64,000 nt of DNA. It comes from Arthonia radiata. Taxonomy: Eukaryota; Ascomycota; Arthoniomycetes; Arthoniales; Arthoniaceae. Shown in pieces: positions 38,982 to 49,215 of the stretch (positions within the stretch are counted from its first letter, which is position 1; every line of letters begins with the position of its first letter). The translations under genes and the position numbers were made by a program. The stretch is taken from the NCBI GenBank assembly GCA_002989075.1, contig PSQN01000003.1:1298865-1362864 (forward strand), given 5' to 3'. The notes beneath the pieces are model-generated. The model did not search any database. It saw nothing but the letters and a program-made list of their open reading frames with translations, and was not told the origin of the DNA.

Positions 38982-40012
38982 GGAGGAAAGAGCTATGAAG
39001 TCACTCTGAACAGTCTCCCAGTCTTCTGGAGTGCGCCAGCCTCCTTACCCCTGCGCCGCCTTTCACACCAACGCCGTCCCTTTCAGAAACAGCCGGTCTC
39101 GGACAAACTAGAACTAGCGCTCTTGGCGCGGCTCGAAACCCAGAAAACCCTTCTCGTGCCTTCTACACCCACGCCACCGCTTCAGAACTAATATTTTCGT
39201 TCTTTTCGGCGAAATCCGAGTCGGAGCGCATGCCAAAGATGTAAGCACATAATATTGCGATGGCTTGCTCGCCAGTTTGATTATCCACGAATGCAGCAGC
39301 GGTACGCTAGCGGCAGCTAATTCGATTAGCCGCCCTAAGCGCCGATGTCGAGAGATGCTCTACCACACGGCATCTGTCCACGCTATCAATTTGAGATTGT
39401 CAAATTCGAGCTTTTCAGCGAAATTTGGATTGATGCGCATGCCAGCGACGTTGAGAATCTTGGTTTCGAATGCAGAGAATAGGGATGCTGTGTTGCACAG
39501 GTTTCGTGCCAAGAGCGCTCGCGGACGCTAGTGATTTTAGCGTTGAAGCGAAAATTCTCTCGATTTTCACGTCGCCGCTGAAGCCCTTCTTATGATGATA
39601 ACGTCCATCCAATGCTAATAAAGTGTCCACTGCGTCTGATGAATTTCGTTGCGCGCGAAGTCGCAGTCAGCTATTGGAAAGCGCAGCCAGCCACCACTAT
39701 ACAACATCCTGTGTAGTCCGTACGCCAGCGTCATCTCCCTATCAGCAGTTCTGTGCCAATTAAAGATTCCAGGGTCTGGTTGTTCATACTCTGTAGTCCC
39801 AATCAAATTACGCGCAGCACCATTTGCATTTCCTGTCAGCGTAGCCATCTTTCCCACAGCCTTGCTCATACCTCGGGACGCAACAGTGATGAAACGCTAC
39901 TGTCGTCATCATGACCTCAAAATGCCAGCTTACATGTTGAGCTGATATGTATAGATAAGCGCTCAGCCAACCTGCGAGTGCGGTTTCTCGGTCACTCTGC
40001 AGCAATCTCATC
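38982..40012. other. spacer with decayed repeats, no supported gene
   Basis: Two segments, 39201-39240 and 39409-39450, are diverged copies around (C)GCGAAAT..G..GCGCATGCCA, and 39116-39141 forms an imperfect inverted match with 39498-39519 (AGCGCTCTTGGC..GAAACC). This looks like remains of a duplicated or inverted unit. I cannot tell which element or gene it was. Confidence 0.45.
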
Positions 40013-40330
40013 ATGGGTGCCATCATCGGCAGACTTGTTGGAGAGATCTTCAACAAGAGGGATCTCAGCGTGCGCAGTGGCGCACTGGGGCAGTATGGGC
40101 GTCTAGTTTCGCCCCAAATGGCGCTCGTGGCAATGCCGGACCTATGGAGGCAGCGTGTATGGAACACGTGTACTGATAGCGGCCAGCACCTGTGGTGAGT
40201 ATTGCATCCCCTCGAGAGTCCCAAACTCGCTTCTCGACGCGTTCTACGATCACTAGACTTTGAGCAAACGTCTGTTCAGTCAAACTTCTCAGCGGCAATC
40301 CACATCTTTCTACATGCAGTGACGTGTGGC
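40013..40330 (+). pseudogene. truncated paralogue of the 40657 gene
   Basis: The Met at 40013 opens a 61-residue exon (MGAIIGRLVGEIFNKRD) whose end, ALVAMPDLWRQRVWNTCTDS, matches the end of exon 1 of the next gene (ALEAMPGLANTRPWTECVDN). The donor after CTGTG (GTGAGT) is at the same place as there, splitting a Trp codon. No exon like the second and third exons of the neighbour can be found downstream: one splice choice ends soon after at a stop. I treat it as a partial duplicate that has lost its 3' part. Confidence 0.6.
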
Positions 40331-40656
40331 TTCGTTGAGCAAGAGCAATCTGCTCAACCAGATTTGTTGGTCACGTTTCTGCATCTCTCTATCTGGGCCA
40401 GACGATCACGTCCAGATAGCGCCGCGAAAAGCCTCAAAGCTTTCCACCTGCTGTGCACATACGGCTTCTTTCAAGCAATGAGTGCTATCTCAAGTGATAA
40501 TGCAAAAAGATACCGCCAATGAAGTCCCGAATTCTTTTCCTCATCCAAAGATTATAAAAGATTGGCTTGCCGTCGACGAATGCAGACAGTAGAAACTTTC
40601 TTGCCTACACCCTTCACTTCTTCTCTATCCTTCTAAAATTTCAATTCACTCGGAAA

Positions 40657-41525
40657 ATGGGCGGCTTCGTCAGCACATTCGTCAAATCGTGGGTAAGGAA
40701 CAGTGCCCAAAATGTCGTGAACGACCACTTCGGTAAAAGAGGCATCTTCGCATCTGCCATGTTAATGGCCCAGCTCAACACACTCTCTTCTCCCCTGTTC
40801 GCACTGGAAGCCATGCCAGGCCTCGCCAACACCCGTCCGTGGACCGAATGTGTTGACAACGGTGGCAAGTTCTGGTTAGTTTGTCAGCACAAACTTTAAA
40901 GAAATTCCGTTCAGCCCGATAGTCAACTCTCTACTCTACTATTATTGCTTCATACAGCTTTAAAGCGTCGCAGAAGCAATTACTAATCGATGTGCGCCAG
41001 GAACGTCACCGAAGCCGCCGCCGCCATGCCCGACGTCACCGCAGCCATCGTCAACTCACCTTGGATGATGACCGACATGTCTTCCATCGTCCCCGCTGAG
41101 AGCGGCGAAGACTTCAATCTCGCGCTTTACAATCGCAAGTGGCTGGACATGTGGGCCGAGTAAGCCCAAGCTTTGAACAGCCTCGTGTGAAAAACACTGC
41201 TGATGCGACCTGCCACAGCGTGCAAGAGATCAAGACGCTGCCTCACGAGCGTCGAGATGTGCAGCGCCAACCAGCATTGAAGGCCGCTCTTCAGGGTGTC
41301 ACGGCTGAGGTAGCCCGCGCTGTGGAGGCTGTGGAGGGCGTGCAGACTGTGGGCATTGCTGAGCAAACCATGGTGCTCGCGCAAGCAAACGGGACAAAGT
41401 ATGAGACGGAGCAGTACCTGCGTGAAGTGCTCGACATTCTGCCAGGCATCTACGGTCTGCGCATGCCGAGTGGAGTGAGCGACCTCACTGTCACGTGCCC
41501 TGTGGGCGTTGGCATGGATTCTTGA
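40657..41525 (+). CDS. unrecognised 227-residue protein, three exons
   Basis: Exons are 40657-40874, 41001-41159 and 41219-41525; introns of 126 and 59 nt are GTTAGT..CCAG and GTAAGC..CACAG, both in phase 2, and the reading frame is kept. The protein starts MGGFVSTFVKSWVRN, has WTECVDNGGKFWNVTEAA at the first junction, a segment WMMTDMSSIVPAESGEDFN, and an Ala/Val-rich helix (TAEVARAVEAVEGVQTVG). No transmembrane segment or known domain is seen. A truncated copy lies just upstream at 40013, so this family also duplicates in tandem. Confidence 0.72.
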
Positions 41526-41949
41526 GTGCTGAAGAGCGCTGCCTGGGCTTGTGTAACGTTGCACAGTAGTATGTCACAAATGTTGCATATCGTTGGTCCA
41601 TTGCCATGTCTTCTACAGCACGAGTGTAATGCTGAACACTGTCTCTATGCACCCCTTGCAGCAATCCAGGCCTACCTCATCAACAGGCAACAGCATTCGG
41701 TTGCAGCCGCATAGTCTTTGTTCCATATTGAATGCTTCTGTCTGTTACGAAAAAATGCCGCCTAGACTTTGTTGAGCATATAGAAAAACATCGCGCTCGA
41801 TGTGAAGATGCATCAGCGTTTCGCATCAAGCCGCAAATCTCGAGACAACTTCATACAGCTTCACAAAGTCCTCGGTCCACGTACACACAAGTGACAAAGC
41901 ACGACAGCGATCATCATGCGCATCAACAACCCCACCACCCCACCCACCA
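41526..41949. other. intergenic, no supported gene
   Basis: This is the downstream flank of the three-exon gene and the upstream flank of the CVNH gene. The frames here are short or overlap the CVNH gene in the wrong register. Confidence 0.45.
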
Positions 41950-42471
41950 ATGCTCCCGAGCACACAGTCCCCCGCCACTTCCGACACCAACACCCCACCA
42001 CAAGTTCTCACGAGCGCGCAGTCCCCCGCCACTTCCGACACTGTCACCCCCACCGTCCCTCCTCCGGGCAACTTCTCCGCCCACGTCAGCAAACCCGACT
42101 CCATCTGGCTCGATTCCAAAATCTACCTCTTCGCCCTCTTCCACCGCAACCCCATCGCTAGCACCGATGAGCCTCTCATGTCCGCCCTCGACCTCAACGA
42201 CCACATCAAAAACGATGACGGCGTCCTCCGCTGGGTCGACCAATAGGACCAGAAGGGCATATTTGGGCGGAGCTGCAGACGTGTGACTTTGGATGAATTG
42301 GAAGCAGGAGTGGGAGCGAGGAAGATGTTGGTGTGTGAGGCGCGCAAGACGGATGGGTCATGGGTTGAGGCGAGGTTGGATCTGGATGAGAGGGTTGAGT
42401 GGAAGGAGGGTGCGTTGGGGTATGTGAAGGGTGATGATGGGGAGGTGTGGAAGTGGGTGAGGGTTGAGTAG
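41950..42471 (+). pseudogene. CVNH-domain (cyanovirin-N homology) gene with one in-frame stop
   Basis: From the Met at 41950 the frame carries a Pro/Ser/Thr N-terminus with two copies of QSPATSDT, then NFSAHVSKPDSIWLDSK and SALDLNDHIKNDDGVLRW, the typical first half of a CVNH carbohydrate-binding domain. TAG at 42244-42246 stops it. The same frame continues with FGRSCRRVTLDELEAG, LVCEARKTDGSWVEARLDL and GALGYV, the second half of the domain. One base change (for example CAG to TAG, a C-to-T change) is enough to explain the break. No intron of sensible size removes the stop. Host lectin gene, probably lost here. Confidence 0.7.
41965..42041 (+). repeat. 54-bp spaced direct repeat in the CVNH gene
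   Basis: CAGTCCCCCGCCACTTCCGACAC occurs at 41965-41987 and 42019-42041, 54 bases apart, encoding QSPATSDT twice in the linker before the CVNH domain. Confidence 0.85.
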
Positions 42472-42972
42472 TGGTGTGGTGAGTGAGGTGGGTTTGATGG
42501 CGAGGCTGGGCAGGTATCTCCGCTCATTTAGGTGTGGGGTGTACCTCCCCCCATGCTTAAAGTTTCCGGTAATAGAGTATCTACAAAGCAGACGCTCAGA
42601 GAGACACTAAAATTAGGACGTCTTCATTACGAGCATCTACACAATGAAAGAAGTAGGCCTAGCGTCAAAGCAGGTCCATTTCACTCACTTCTTTCCAGTG
42701 ATGTTAACCGTCGACCATTGGTCTTTGTTTGGTCACCAGATTCTTGTTAACCCTTACTAAATATGGTAATAATTATGGTCTTGGTCCAGCCTGCACCGGT
42801 GACCAATCTATTCTAGGCACTTGGTCGGTCTGGTAAGCACCCCTAAAGTCTGGTCACCAGACCGTTCACATCACTGCTCCTTTCATGCACAGTACTCTGT
42901 CACCAGAAGCGTCATGGTCATGTGGCGTTTCAAGCTTCCAGTAAGCAAGAGAGGCATCTCGCTCGAGGCCTA
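42472..42972. other. intergenic, no supported gene
   Basis: About 500 bases without a coding signal lie between converging genes. TTGGTC and CACCAGA-type words recur at 42.71-42.91 kb (GGTCACCAGA three times in variant form), a possible decayed simple repeat. Confidence 0.4.
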
Positions 42973-43170
42973 TTACTTGCTGCCGGAAGAATACGGCCTG
43001 AACGGCGGCGGTTCGTAAGAATCTCCGGTCTTTTTTGTGATGTATCTCGCGCCCTCTTTCTTCTCGCCGACTTGAGACTTGCCGTCTTTGTGCATGACGG
43101 TGTACAGGTCTTTAGGCTTCGAAGAGCTGCTGGAGCTCTTCGTCGTGGTCTTCTTGTCGTCGTCAGGCAT
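42973..43170 (-). CDS. small hydrophilic 65-residue protein
   Basis: The preferred start is the Met whose codon ends at 43170 (MPDDDKKTTTK); upstream in-frame sequence is leader-like. The protein has a Lys/Ser-rich head (KKTTTKSSSSSSKPK) and a more ordered tail (LYTVMHKDGKSQVGEKKEG, ARYITKKTGDSYEPPPFRPY). The tail looks like a conserved small fungal protein but I cannot name it. It is probably cytosolic or nuclear. It is the only minus-strand gene between the two parts of the array apart from the xylanase. Confidence 0.55.
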   Translation of the reverse strand: MPDDDKKTTTKSSSSSSKPKDLYTVMHKDGKSQVGEKKEGARYITKKTGDSYEPPPFRPYSSGSK

Positions 43171-44162
43171 GACGATGGCGGATGAAGGTGATTTGGTCTT
43201 AAGGGATGTGGTGCACAGCTGATATATGTCTGGGCGGTCGACCTCAGTAGAATTGTGGGCTTTATGTAGGGTTTGCGGTGAGGTTTGGTGCTGAGAAGTC
43301 TCCCGAACAGAGAGACAGAGAGGGAGAGCCGAAGTTGTACAGGTTAGCTGCAAACGGCTTATTTCGAGGTGCGTTTGGAGGTGCAAGCAGTGAGGTGGCT
43401 GCGGTTGTCCACCTTTAATAGATTGGCTATGATGCTGGGTCATCTGAAGCGCGTCCTAGCCCAATATAGATACGGAGCCGTACGATGATGCTCAAGGAAG
43501 ACCGCTTGACAAGATACGAGTAGTCCTCAAAAGAGCATCTCCACGATTCTCAAGGCGCCACAGAGAACTCGGCCATGACTGTGCGTATCGTTTGCACATC
43601 GTGATTTCCGGCGAGTTCGCACCACCAGCGATACTCAAGAGTCAACACCGGCCATGCCCGCCTTTGAACATCAGCTCACAAGCTCCAGGACGTGTGCATC
43701 TACCAGGAAGATCACCTTGATCCCTGAGAGAAACTATTTGTTTCATCTTCAAGACATTGATTACGAGCTTGGATCTTGAATGATCCTACCTATATCAGGT
43801 GAAGGTCACAAGTGCTTTGAGAAAATTGAATAGCAACAGCCGCAAGAACGGGTTGCGTAAGATCAGGTGAGTATGTCAGCTCAGTGCAGTCAATGATCAA
43901 GCTTCACAAGAAAGGCTTTCGTACCTCAGAAGCTGTCTTTGCCTCTTGCAATCTACATCTAATCTCACTACCTCCGCAGCGACTCATTAAAAAGTTTGAA
44001 GACTTGCGAGGCGTGATCCGCAGCACCTGAAGACATTCCGAAGCTAATCAAAGTTCCTTTGAGGACAAATCGTAGAGCGGTCTAGACGCAATAGCGGCGG
44101 CTTCAACCTTCTCGTAGCCACGACCACTCCTTGCCTTGTCAGCAGGACCACAAACGGCAATA
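43171..44162. other. intergenic, no supported gene
   Basis: Nearly 1 kb without a supported gene or array-like remnant on either strand. It includes the promoter of the 65-residue protein gene and the upstream flank of member 30. Confidence 0.45.
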
Positions 44163-44773
44163 ATGTCGTATGAAGACAACTTGCAGCGCTGGCTTGCTGC
44201 CTCTGCCGAGATTCCCAGCAAGCGCCAGAAGCTCAAAGAGTCCATTTCGATTCCTCAAGAGATCATCAACCGCATTGTCGCCTACGCGAGGGCATCGGCA
44301 AGACGAGAGTCTGTCCAGAATCCGGCAGCAACAGCAGGTCAGACGCCAAGAAGTACACTGTCGTACATCCGAGGACCTCGAGAGTAACGTTCAAGGCCGA
44401 CGAGTATCGCAAAGACCAGCGTCTAGCAATCATCGCAGAATGCATGCCAAAATGCCGGAACCTCGCCGCTGTCAACCCTGAAACTACCTACACAGTGCGC
44501 ACAGAGCTAGCAAAGCACGAAGCTACCTTGAAGGCACTGGTCCAGGAATGTCAAGAGCGCAAGTTGCATCCATCATCGCCCGGAGGAAAGCTCAGCTCCA
44601 ATGAGAAATGGAGCATTGAGGAGCAACGCAAGGACGCGAGAGACGTTGGGTATGCCCTGCGAGACTATAGAAACCGACTCTTGAGGCTGGGAAAGAAGGG
44701 CATTGGCGCAGGCCTGACGAAGGTTGAGAAGAAAAGGCGTCTCCTGAAAGCCGCTCAATCCAAAACGAAGTAG
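44163..44773 (+). pseudogene. array member 30 (subfamily B), one-base frameshift
   Basis: The Met at 44163 opens MSYEDNLQRWLAASAEIPSK, then IPQEI-INRIVAYARASARR, the helix-1 signature. Around 44338-44345 (GCAGGTCAGACG) the family pattern moves to another frame, which reads KYTVVHPRTSRVTF, then CRNLAAVNPETTYTVRTEL, matching CRNIALVNFEASYVARKEL in member 31. The end RNRLLRLGKKGIGAGLTKVE corresponds to LRRLAKKGVGKPLLKSES there. One extra base would join the halves, so this is a frameshifted copy or a sequencing slip. No intron of usable length explains it. Confidence 0.6.
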
Positions 44774-45855
44774 GACGATATGGCAGGGTCTTAGGTCAAC
44801 GGTGGGACCTCGAGCGTTCCATGAGATGGGCTTGTGACAAGGTAGTGTCCGTAGGCGACAGAATTGGCTTTGAACAGTCTAAAGAGGAAAGTCAACATGA
44901 CGACGTTGTCCAGTCTCACTTGATGATAGCAACGCCGCCGTTCTAGTCTGAGACGAACAGATTTTGCTTAATCATGTTGCTGCGGAAGTACATTGGAAGC
45001 CACTCGAGGCTTTCAGCTGCTTTTCATGATGAGATATCATTGCGGTTGAATAATAGCGTGGTAGTCAATGCAATCGCATGAACGTAGCATGGCTGATAAC
45101 AACCGTCCCTGCGATTCGGCATGGGTTGAGTCTCATCGTGACTTTAATAGCCTTCGACTCGTATATTTGTATCTTCCTAGCATTCTTCGCTCAGCCAGTG
45201 CAATTGAGGTGAGCAATCAGTCTCGGATTGTATTCTTAGGGGTGAAGCTGGCCAGAAAGGAAGCACAGAACCGGACGAAGTCCGGTGTTGAACCTGGCCA
45301 AGACATTTGCGGCCTAGTTTCTCAGGCACTACTCAGCAAAAATTTTCCATCACCTCCGTGCCTCCATACTCCTCAATCAGCCGGATACGTAATTGAGACC
45401 TGTACTGAACTCCGGGCTTCACTGGGGTGCACAATGGCTGAGATTAAGCACACCTACCGGCGTCTGACAAGACGTCAATGCTTCATCAAAGAAGTGATAT
45501 GTGTCCATCTTCCTGAACAGATATACACTCCCTGCAGGTACCTGGACGTGGTCTATAGGGTACTGGGCTGTTGCAATCCTGGGCGTAATGACTCTACCAA
45601 AATCTCTCTACTACGATACATGTACAGCTTGTTCTACTTGCAAAATAAATGGGATCGACATAATGCATTTCCAGAAATTATCTAAACCCGGATGTGGACA
45701 CGTAACTAGCTGGCAGCATGCGATCTCGACCTTATTCGACGCATGCTCTTCTTGATAAGATATTTTGATCTTTCAGTACCCGAAACTTGACTTGCGCGTT
45801 TTGAGTAACAATCGATACTAACAACTGCTGTCAGGCGTCTAGCCTACCTGAAGAC
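44774..45855. other. spacer with one doubtful open frame
   Basis: A 205-residue plus-strand frame (45068-45685, start MQSHERSMADNNRPC) is open but has no recognised domain, a mixed Cys-rich composition and no similarity to its neighbours. I do not call it a gene but record it as a possibility. The rest holds the promoter of the coiled-coil gene. Confidence 0.4.
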
Positions 45856-46925
45856 ATGTCGCTAGAGCTCGCAGATCCGCCACCACCAGAAGATCCAACA
45901 GATGCCGGTTATTTCCACGAGTGTTCTATCCTCAAACTTGGAAGTGTCAAACGCGCACGCTTCTCGAACATTGACCAAGCGATCGAGAAAAACAGGGGCG
46001 ATGAGGCGACATTGCGCATTCTCCGCCCTCTTAAGCGTTTGAACAAAACTATTGATCAGGCAATCGCCGCGTATGTGGTTGCTGCGCATTCCTGTATCAG
46101 TGACTGGCTGACTGCTAACAGCCACTTTGAGAAGGGGCTCGAGGCCATGAGACTTGACAGCCGCACGAGTTCGGATTGGGATCCAAACGCGCACGCACCG
46201 CCTGTGGATGATCCCCAGCGCGAGCTCATGGACGATCATAGAGATCTGTCCATGCTGTATGGAGTCTTGAAGGAAGCTGGCTTCCAGCACTGGAACAACA
46301 AGCCCGTCGACTTGCTTATAACGTAGTACGTTCTGCGCACCTGCTTGTGCCAAGTATGCTTCACTGACCGTAGTCCACCCTGTCTTCAGTCATGTCGCCA
46401 AGGTGGAGGAAATCAAACGTCACGTCCAGGCGTCAAAGCCCCAGCACGACAAGGTGTTCCGCTCTGGCCCCCATCGGCACCTCACAGTCGCGGAACTAGA
46501 GGAGAGTTTGTCGTCTCGCAAGGACAACGTGAGGAATCTGGAGGTCGTCAAGGAAGAGTTACAGTATCGGCCTGATCATCACACTCACAGTGTGAACTGG
46601 CAGCGGATGGACTTTGCTCACGTCACCAACCACATCCGCGAGTAAGTCGCAGCATCACAATATCCATTACTGAAACCCTTACGCTAACGACGGCAGCGAG
46701 ATTCGGGAAATCGAGAACCTCAGCCGCTCGCTGCATCGCTCGCGCCGCTTTACGGCTCCTTTTAGAGCCAACCTGCTGGAGAATCGCTCACGCGCCCAGA
46801 ACGAGGAGGTCCTGCAATATCACCAGAGCCGGGTGGAGTGGCTAGAGGAGCGCAAGCGCCAAGGCCATTTGATCGTTGGGTTGAAGCCGGTTGACGAGCG
46901 GATTACGCAGTATGATTTCTGTTGA
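45856..46925 (+). CDS. coiled-coil-rich protein, three exons, unrecognised
   Basis: Exons 45856-46325, 46390-46641 and 46697-46925 give 316 residues; introns of 64 nt (GTACGT..TTCAG) and 55 nt (GTAAGT..GGCAG, with GCTAACG) are both in phase 2. The N-terminal third is acidic and Pro-rich (LELADPPPPEDPTD), followed by helices (IDQAIEKNRGDEATLRIL). Exons 2 and 3 are highly charged helices (SSRKDNVRNLEVVKEELQ, RVEWLEERKRQGH) and end ERITQYDFC. No membrane segment is seen. It interrupts the array and is unrelated to it by sequence, but has the same orientation. Confidence 0.7.
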
Positions 46926-47543
46926 CTTTTGGGACTGTGTGAAGTGCTCACAAGCTGCAGTCATTATCGGATGATTGATGAGATCTTCAAATTCAAACAT
47001 GCTCCGCCGGATACAAGGAGGCGGAGGGACACTGGGAGGGGCCGTGAGAGTGTTGAGCAGAGGTATGGAGATGCCGCGCAAGGTCAAAGAGGTGTCGAAC
47101 ACGCGCGAGGCGTAGAGCAACCACACGAAGGTTTACGGCAAGCGCAAGCCGCACAGCACAGGCAGTCAGAAGGTAGGGGCTCGGAGCAAAGCAGCTCGCA
47201 ACACTCCACAGATTTTCATTCTAGTGAGGAGGAAGTGTTCCCTTGTGGGTAGACAGTCAAGAATTTTGTATAGAGTAAAGCTGTAGGATGAGCCTTCGTC
47301 AAGAGGGTGAGGACTGGATAACTTCTTGCTAAACAGCATAAAAATTAGGTGAATCCTTCAGAGCTTCAGTCTCGACAGCTGTGGGGCATCGCTTGTTCTG
47401 CCCGCTTTAGGCTTTCTTTGCGCCTTACAATCTCTTCTTTACTCTTTCCGCTCTTGACTCCACATTCGTCTGAGCTTTCTCTCATACTCTTGATCGATCT
47501 TTATCCTTACGCTTACACGCCACCAAGCTGATCACGATTCATA
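46926..47543. other. intergenic, leader of member 31
   Basis: An open plus-strand frame at 46929-47252 directly after the coiled-coil gene is Arg/Gln-rich and probably 3' UTR. The last 150 bases are pyrimidine-rich and contain CTCTTGACTC at 47451-47460, 93 bases before member 31, as in the main array. Confidence 0.45.
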
Positions 47544-48290
47544 ATGGCGACGCCATCGCTCGCACAGCATAAAATATCGCTCTCGCACAAGCCAAACGTC
47601 AAGAGTGAGAAACCCGAGATCATCTCGATCATCTTGAAGCTGGCAGTGGCAGCTGCGATCCCAGACTGCACTGGACCAACTCTCGAAGGCATCGACAAGA
47701 ACAGAGACGAGTGGGAGTTTATATCTTACGCCCGCTTCTTCGACATATTGGGCAGTTACTGGGAGCTCTCCGGGTACCCGAGGCAGGAAATGGCCTGGAG
47801 AAGCGTGAAGGGCTGTCGCAACATCGCCCTCGTCAACTTTGAGGCCAGCTACGTCGCACGAAAAGAATTGCTATCGCGGATCCTCAAGCTCAAAGAGCGG
47901 GCTCAAGACTGCCGACATCAATGTCTTAGACTGATCGCTCTCACACAAACCAGATCCGAGCAAACCAGGGAGGCAGCGCGTGAGTTCTTGCATCACTATG
48001 ATTATCTGCGAGAGCTGGAGACTCCTTTGGCGAACTATTTGCGAGGCTTGCGGCGGCTAGCAAAGAAGGGTGTTGGAAAGCCGCTCTTGAAAAGCGAGTC
48101 GAGGATGCCGTTTCCCGTTCTGAAGTTGAAGAAGTGGTGGAAGACGTGGCCGGAGATCCTGCGGAGACGACGAGCTGACGAGGAGGAGCGGAAAGCTGCA
48201 AGGCACGAAGGACTAATGGAGGATGTCAGTGATGCACTTCATGCCACTGATGGGCTTGAGGATGATTTTATTTTCAAGGGGGGTTGCTAG
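47544..48290 (+). CDS. array member 31 (subfamily B)
   Basis: A single-exon protein of 248 residues from 47544 (CATAATGGCG). Helix 1 is KPEIISIILKLAVAAAIPD, without the first Leu-Pro. WRSVKGCRNIALVNFEASYV follows, where the main group has LA.vS..LR.HV. There is no C-x2-C. Instead the C-terminal part carries LETPLANYLRGLRRLAKKGV and GKPLLKSESRMPFPVLKLKK, almost the same as in member 32, then a charged tail. Subfamily B thus keeps the N-terminal part but has a different C-terminal module. Confidence 0.77.
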   Translation: MATPSLAQHKISLSHKPNVKSEKPEIISIILKLAVAAAIPDCTGPTLEGIDKNRDEWEFISYARFFDILGSYWELSGYPRQEMAWRSVKGCRNIALVNFEASYVARKELLSRILKLKERAQDCRHQCLRLIALTQTRSEQTREAAREFLHHYDYLRELETPLANYLRGLRRLAKKGVGKPLLKSESRMPFPVLKLKKWWKTWPEILRRRRADEEERKAARHEGLMEDVSDALHATDGLEDDFIFKGGC

Positions 48291-48537
48291 CCTGAATGAT
48301 GACTTCTCGGAGGTTTGAATCGCGTGCACCTCCGCTTTTAGTACGTTGAGGGATTTCTAGCTGTCACCTAGCAACGCGTCAGCAAGTGCACAGGTAAACA
48401 AACCCCTTTACCTGCTAGCTAGCGCGCCCCACACAGATGCGCTGTCATATATCTTCCAGTCGCTGCTGTTTCTCTTCGTCTTTTGCTACTCGATACTCGA
48501 CCTCTTCAGACACTCAACCTCTTCGCACACTCCCAAA

Positions 48538-49215
48538 ATGGCCAACACCTCAGCATCCAACAAAGGCAAAGGCAAATCCAAGCAACCCCCCGAGCTCCCA
48601 CGAGAGCTGGTCATCAAAATCCTCGAGTTCGCCGTCGAGCACGCCGTCCCAAACATCATCGCCCCCACAACCGAAGGAACGCTCTTCGAAGGCCAAATCC
48701 GTCCCTACAATGGCATCCCATACGCCCACCGCCGCCTCACAGCCATCGCCGCCGTCAAACCCTGCCGTAACATCGCCAAAGTGAGCGTCGAAGCCAACAC
48801 GATCGTGCGCCGAAAGCTGCCAAAGCAGATCGTCCTGCTGCACGACTGCGCAAAGGAGAACCGCCAGTACAAGATCCAGGCGAAGCCGGTCCCGAAGCCC
48901 AAGCGCCGCACGAAAGCCCAGGTCAGCCTCGAGCACCAGCTGGACTTGCATTATGACTGGTTGAAGGAGATGGAGGCGCCGCTGGCGAACTACCTCCGAG
49001 GACTGCGCTGTTTGGCTAGAAACAAGGTCGGGAGGCCGCTCTTGAAATCTGAGTCCAAGATGCCGATCCTGGTGTTGAGTCTAAGGGATTGGTGGGATAA
49101 TTGGGATGGATTTGAGCTGATGTATCTGGGTTGGAATGAGGCCGAGCGCAACCAGGTGTTCGTTGATGAGGAGTTGGTCAGCGACCTGCAGATCTCAGAG
49201 GGAGTCGAGATCTGA
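48538..49215 (+). CDS. array member 32 (subfamily B)
   Basis: A single-exon protein of 225 residues from 48538 (AAAATGGCC). A Lys-rich start (NKGKGKSKQPPE) precedes LPRELVIKILEFAVEHAVPN, a clear helix 1. VKPCRNIAKVSVEANTIVRR and MEAPLANYLRGLRCLARNKV follow, with GRPLLKSESKMPILVLSLRD, closely matching member 31; the two are a recent pair. The end is acidic (FVDEELVSDLQISEGVEI). It has neither signal peptide nor metal-type Cys set. Confidence 0.78.
   Translation: MANTSASNKGKGKSKQPPELPRELVIKILEFAVEHAVPNIIAPTTEGTLFEGQIRPYNGIPYAHRRLTAIAAVKPCRNIAKVSVEANTIVRRKLPKQIVLLHDCAKENRQYKIQAKPVPKPKRRTKAQVSLEHQLDLHYDWLKEMEAPLANYLRGLRCLARNKVGRPLLKSESKMPILVLSLRDWWDNWDGFELMYLGWNEAERNQVFVDEELVSDLQISEGVEI

Noticed and set aside
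41923-42243. 106-residue Gly/Val-rich minus-strand frame
   Set aside because: It is the complement of the Pro/Thr-rich linker and first half of the CVNH gene.
45068-45685. 205-residue plus-strand open frame
   Set aside because: No domain, no similarity to neighbours and mixed composition; kept only as a remark in the spacer entry.
46929-47252. 107-residue frame directly after the coiled-coil gene
   Set aside because: It starts two bases after the stop codon, is Arg/Gln-rich and looks like 3' UTR; a spliced alternative end cannot be excluded but has no support.
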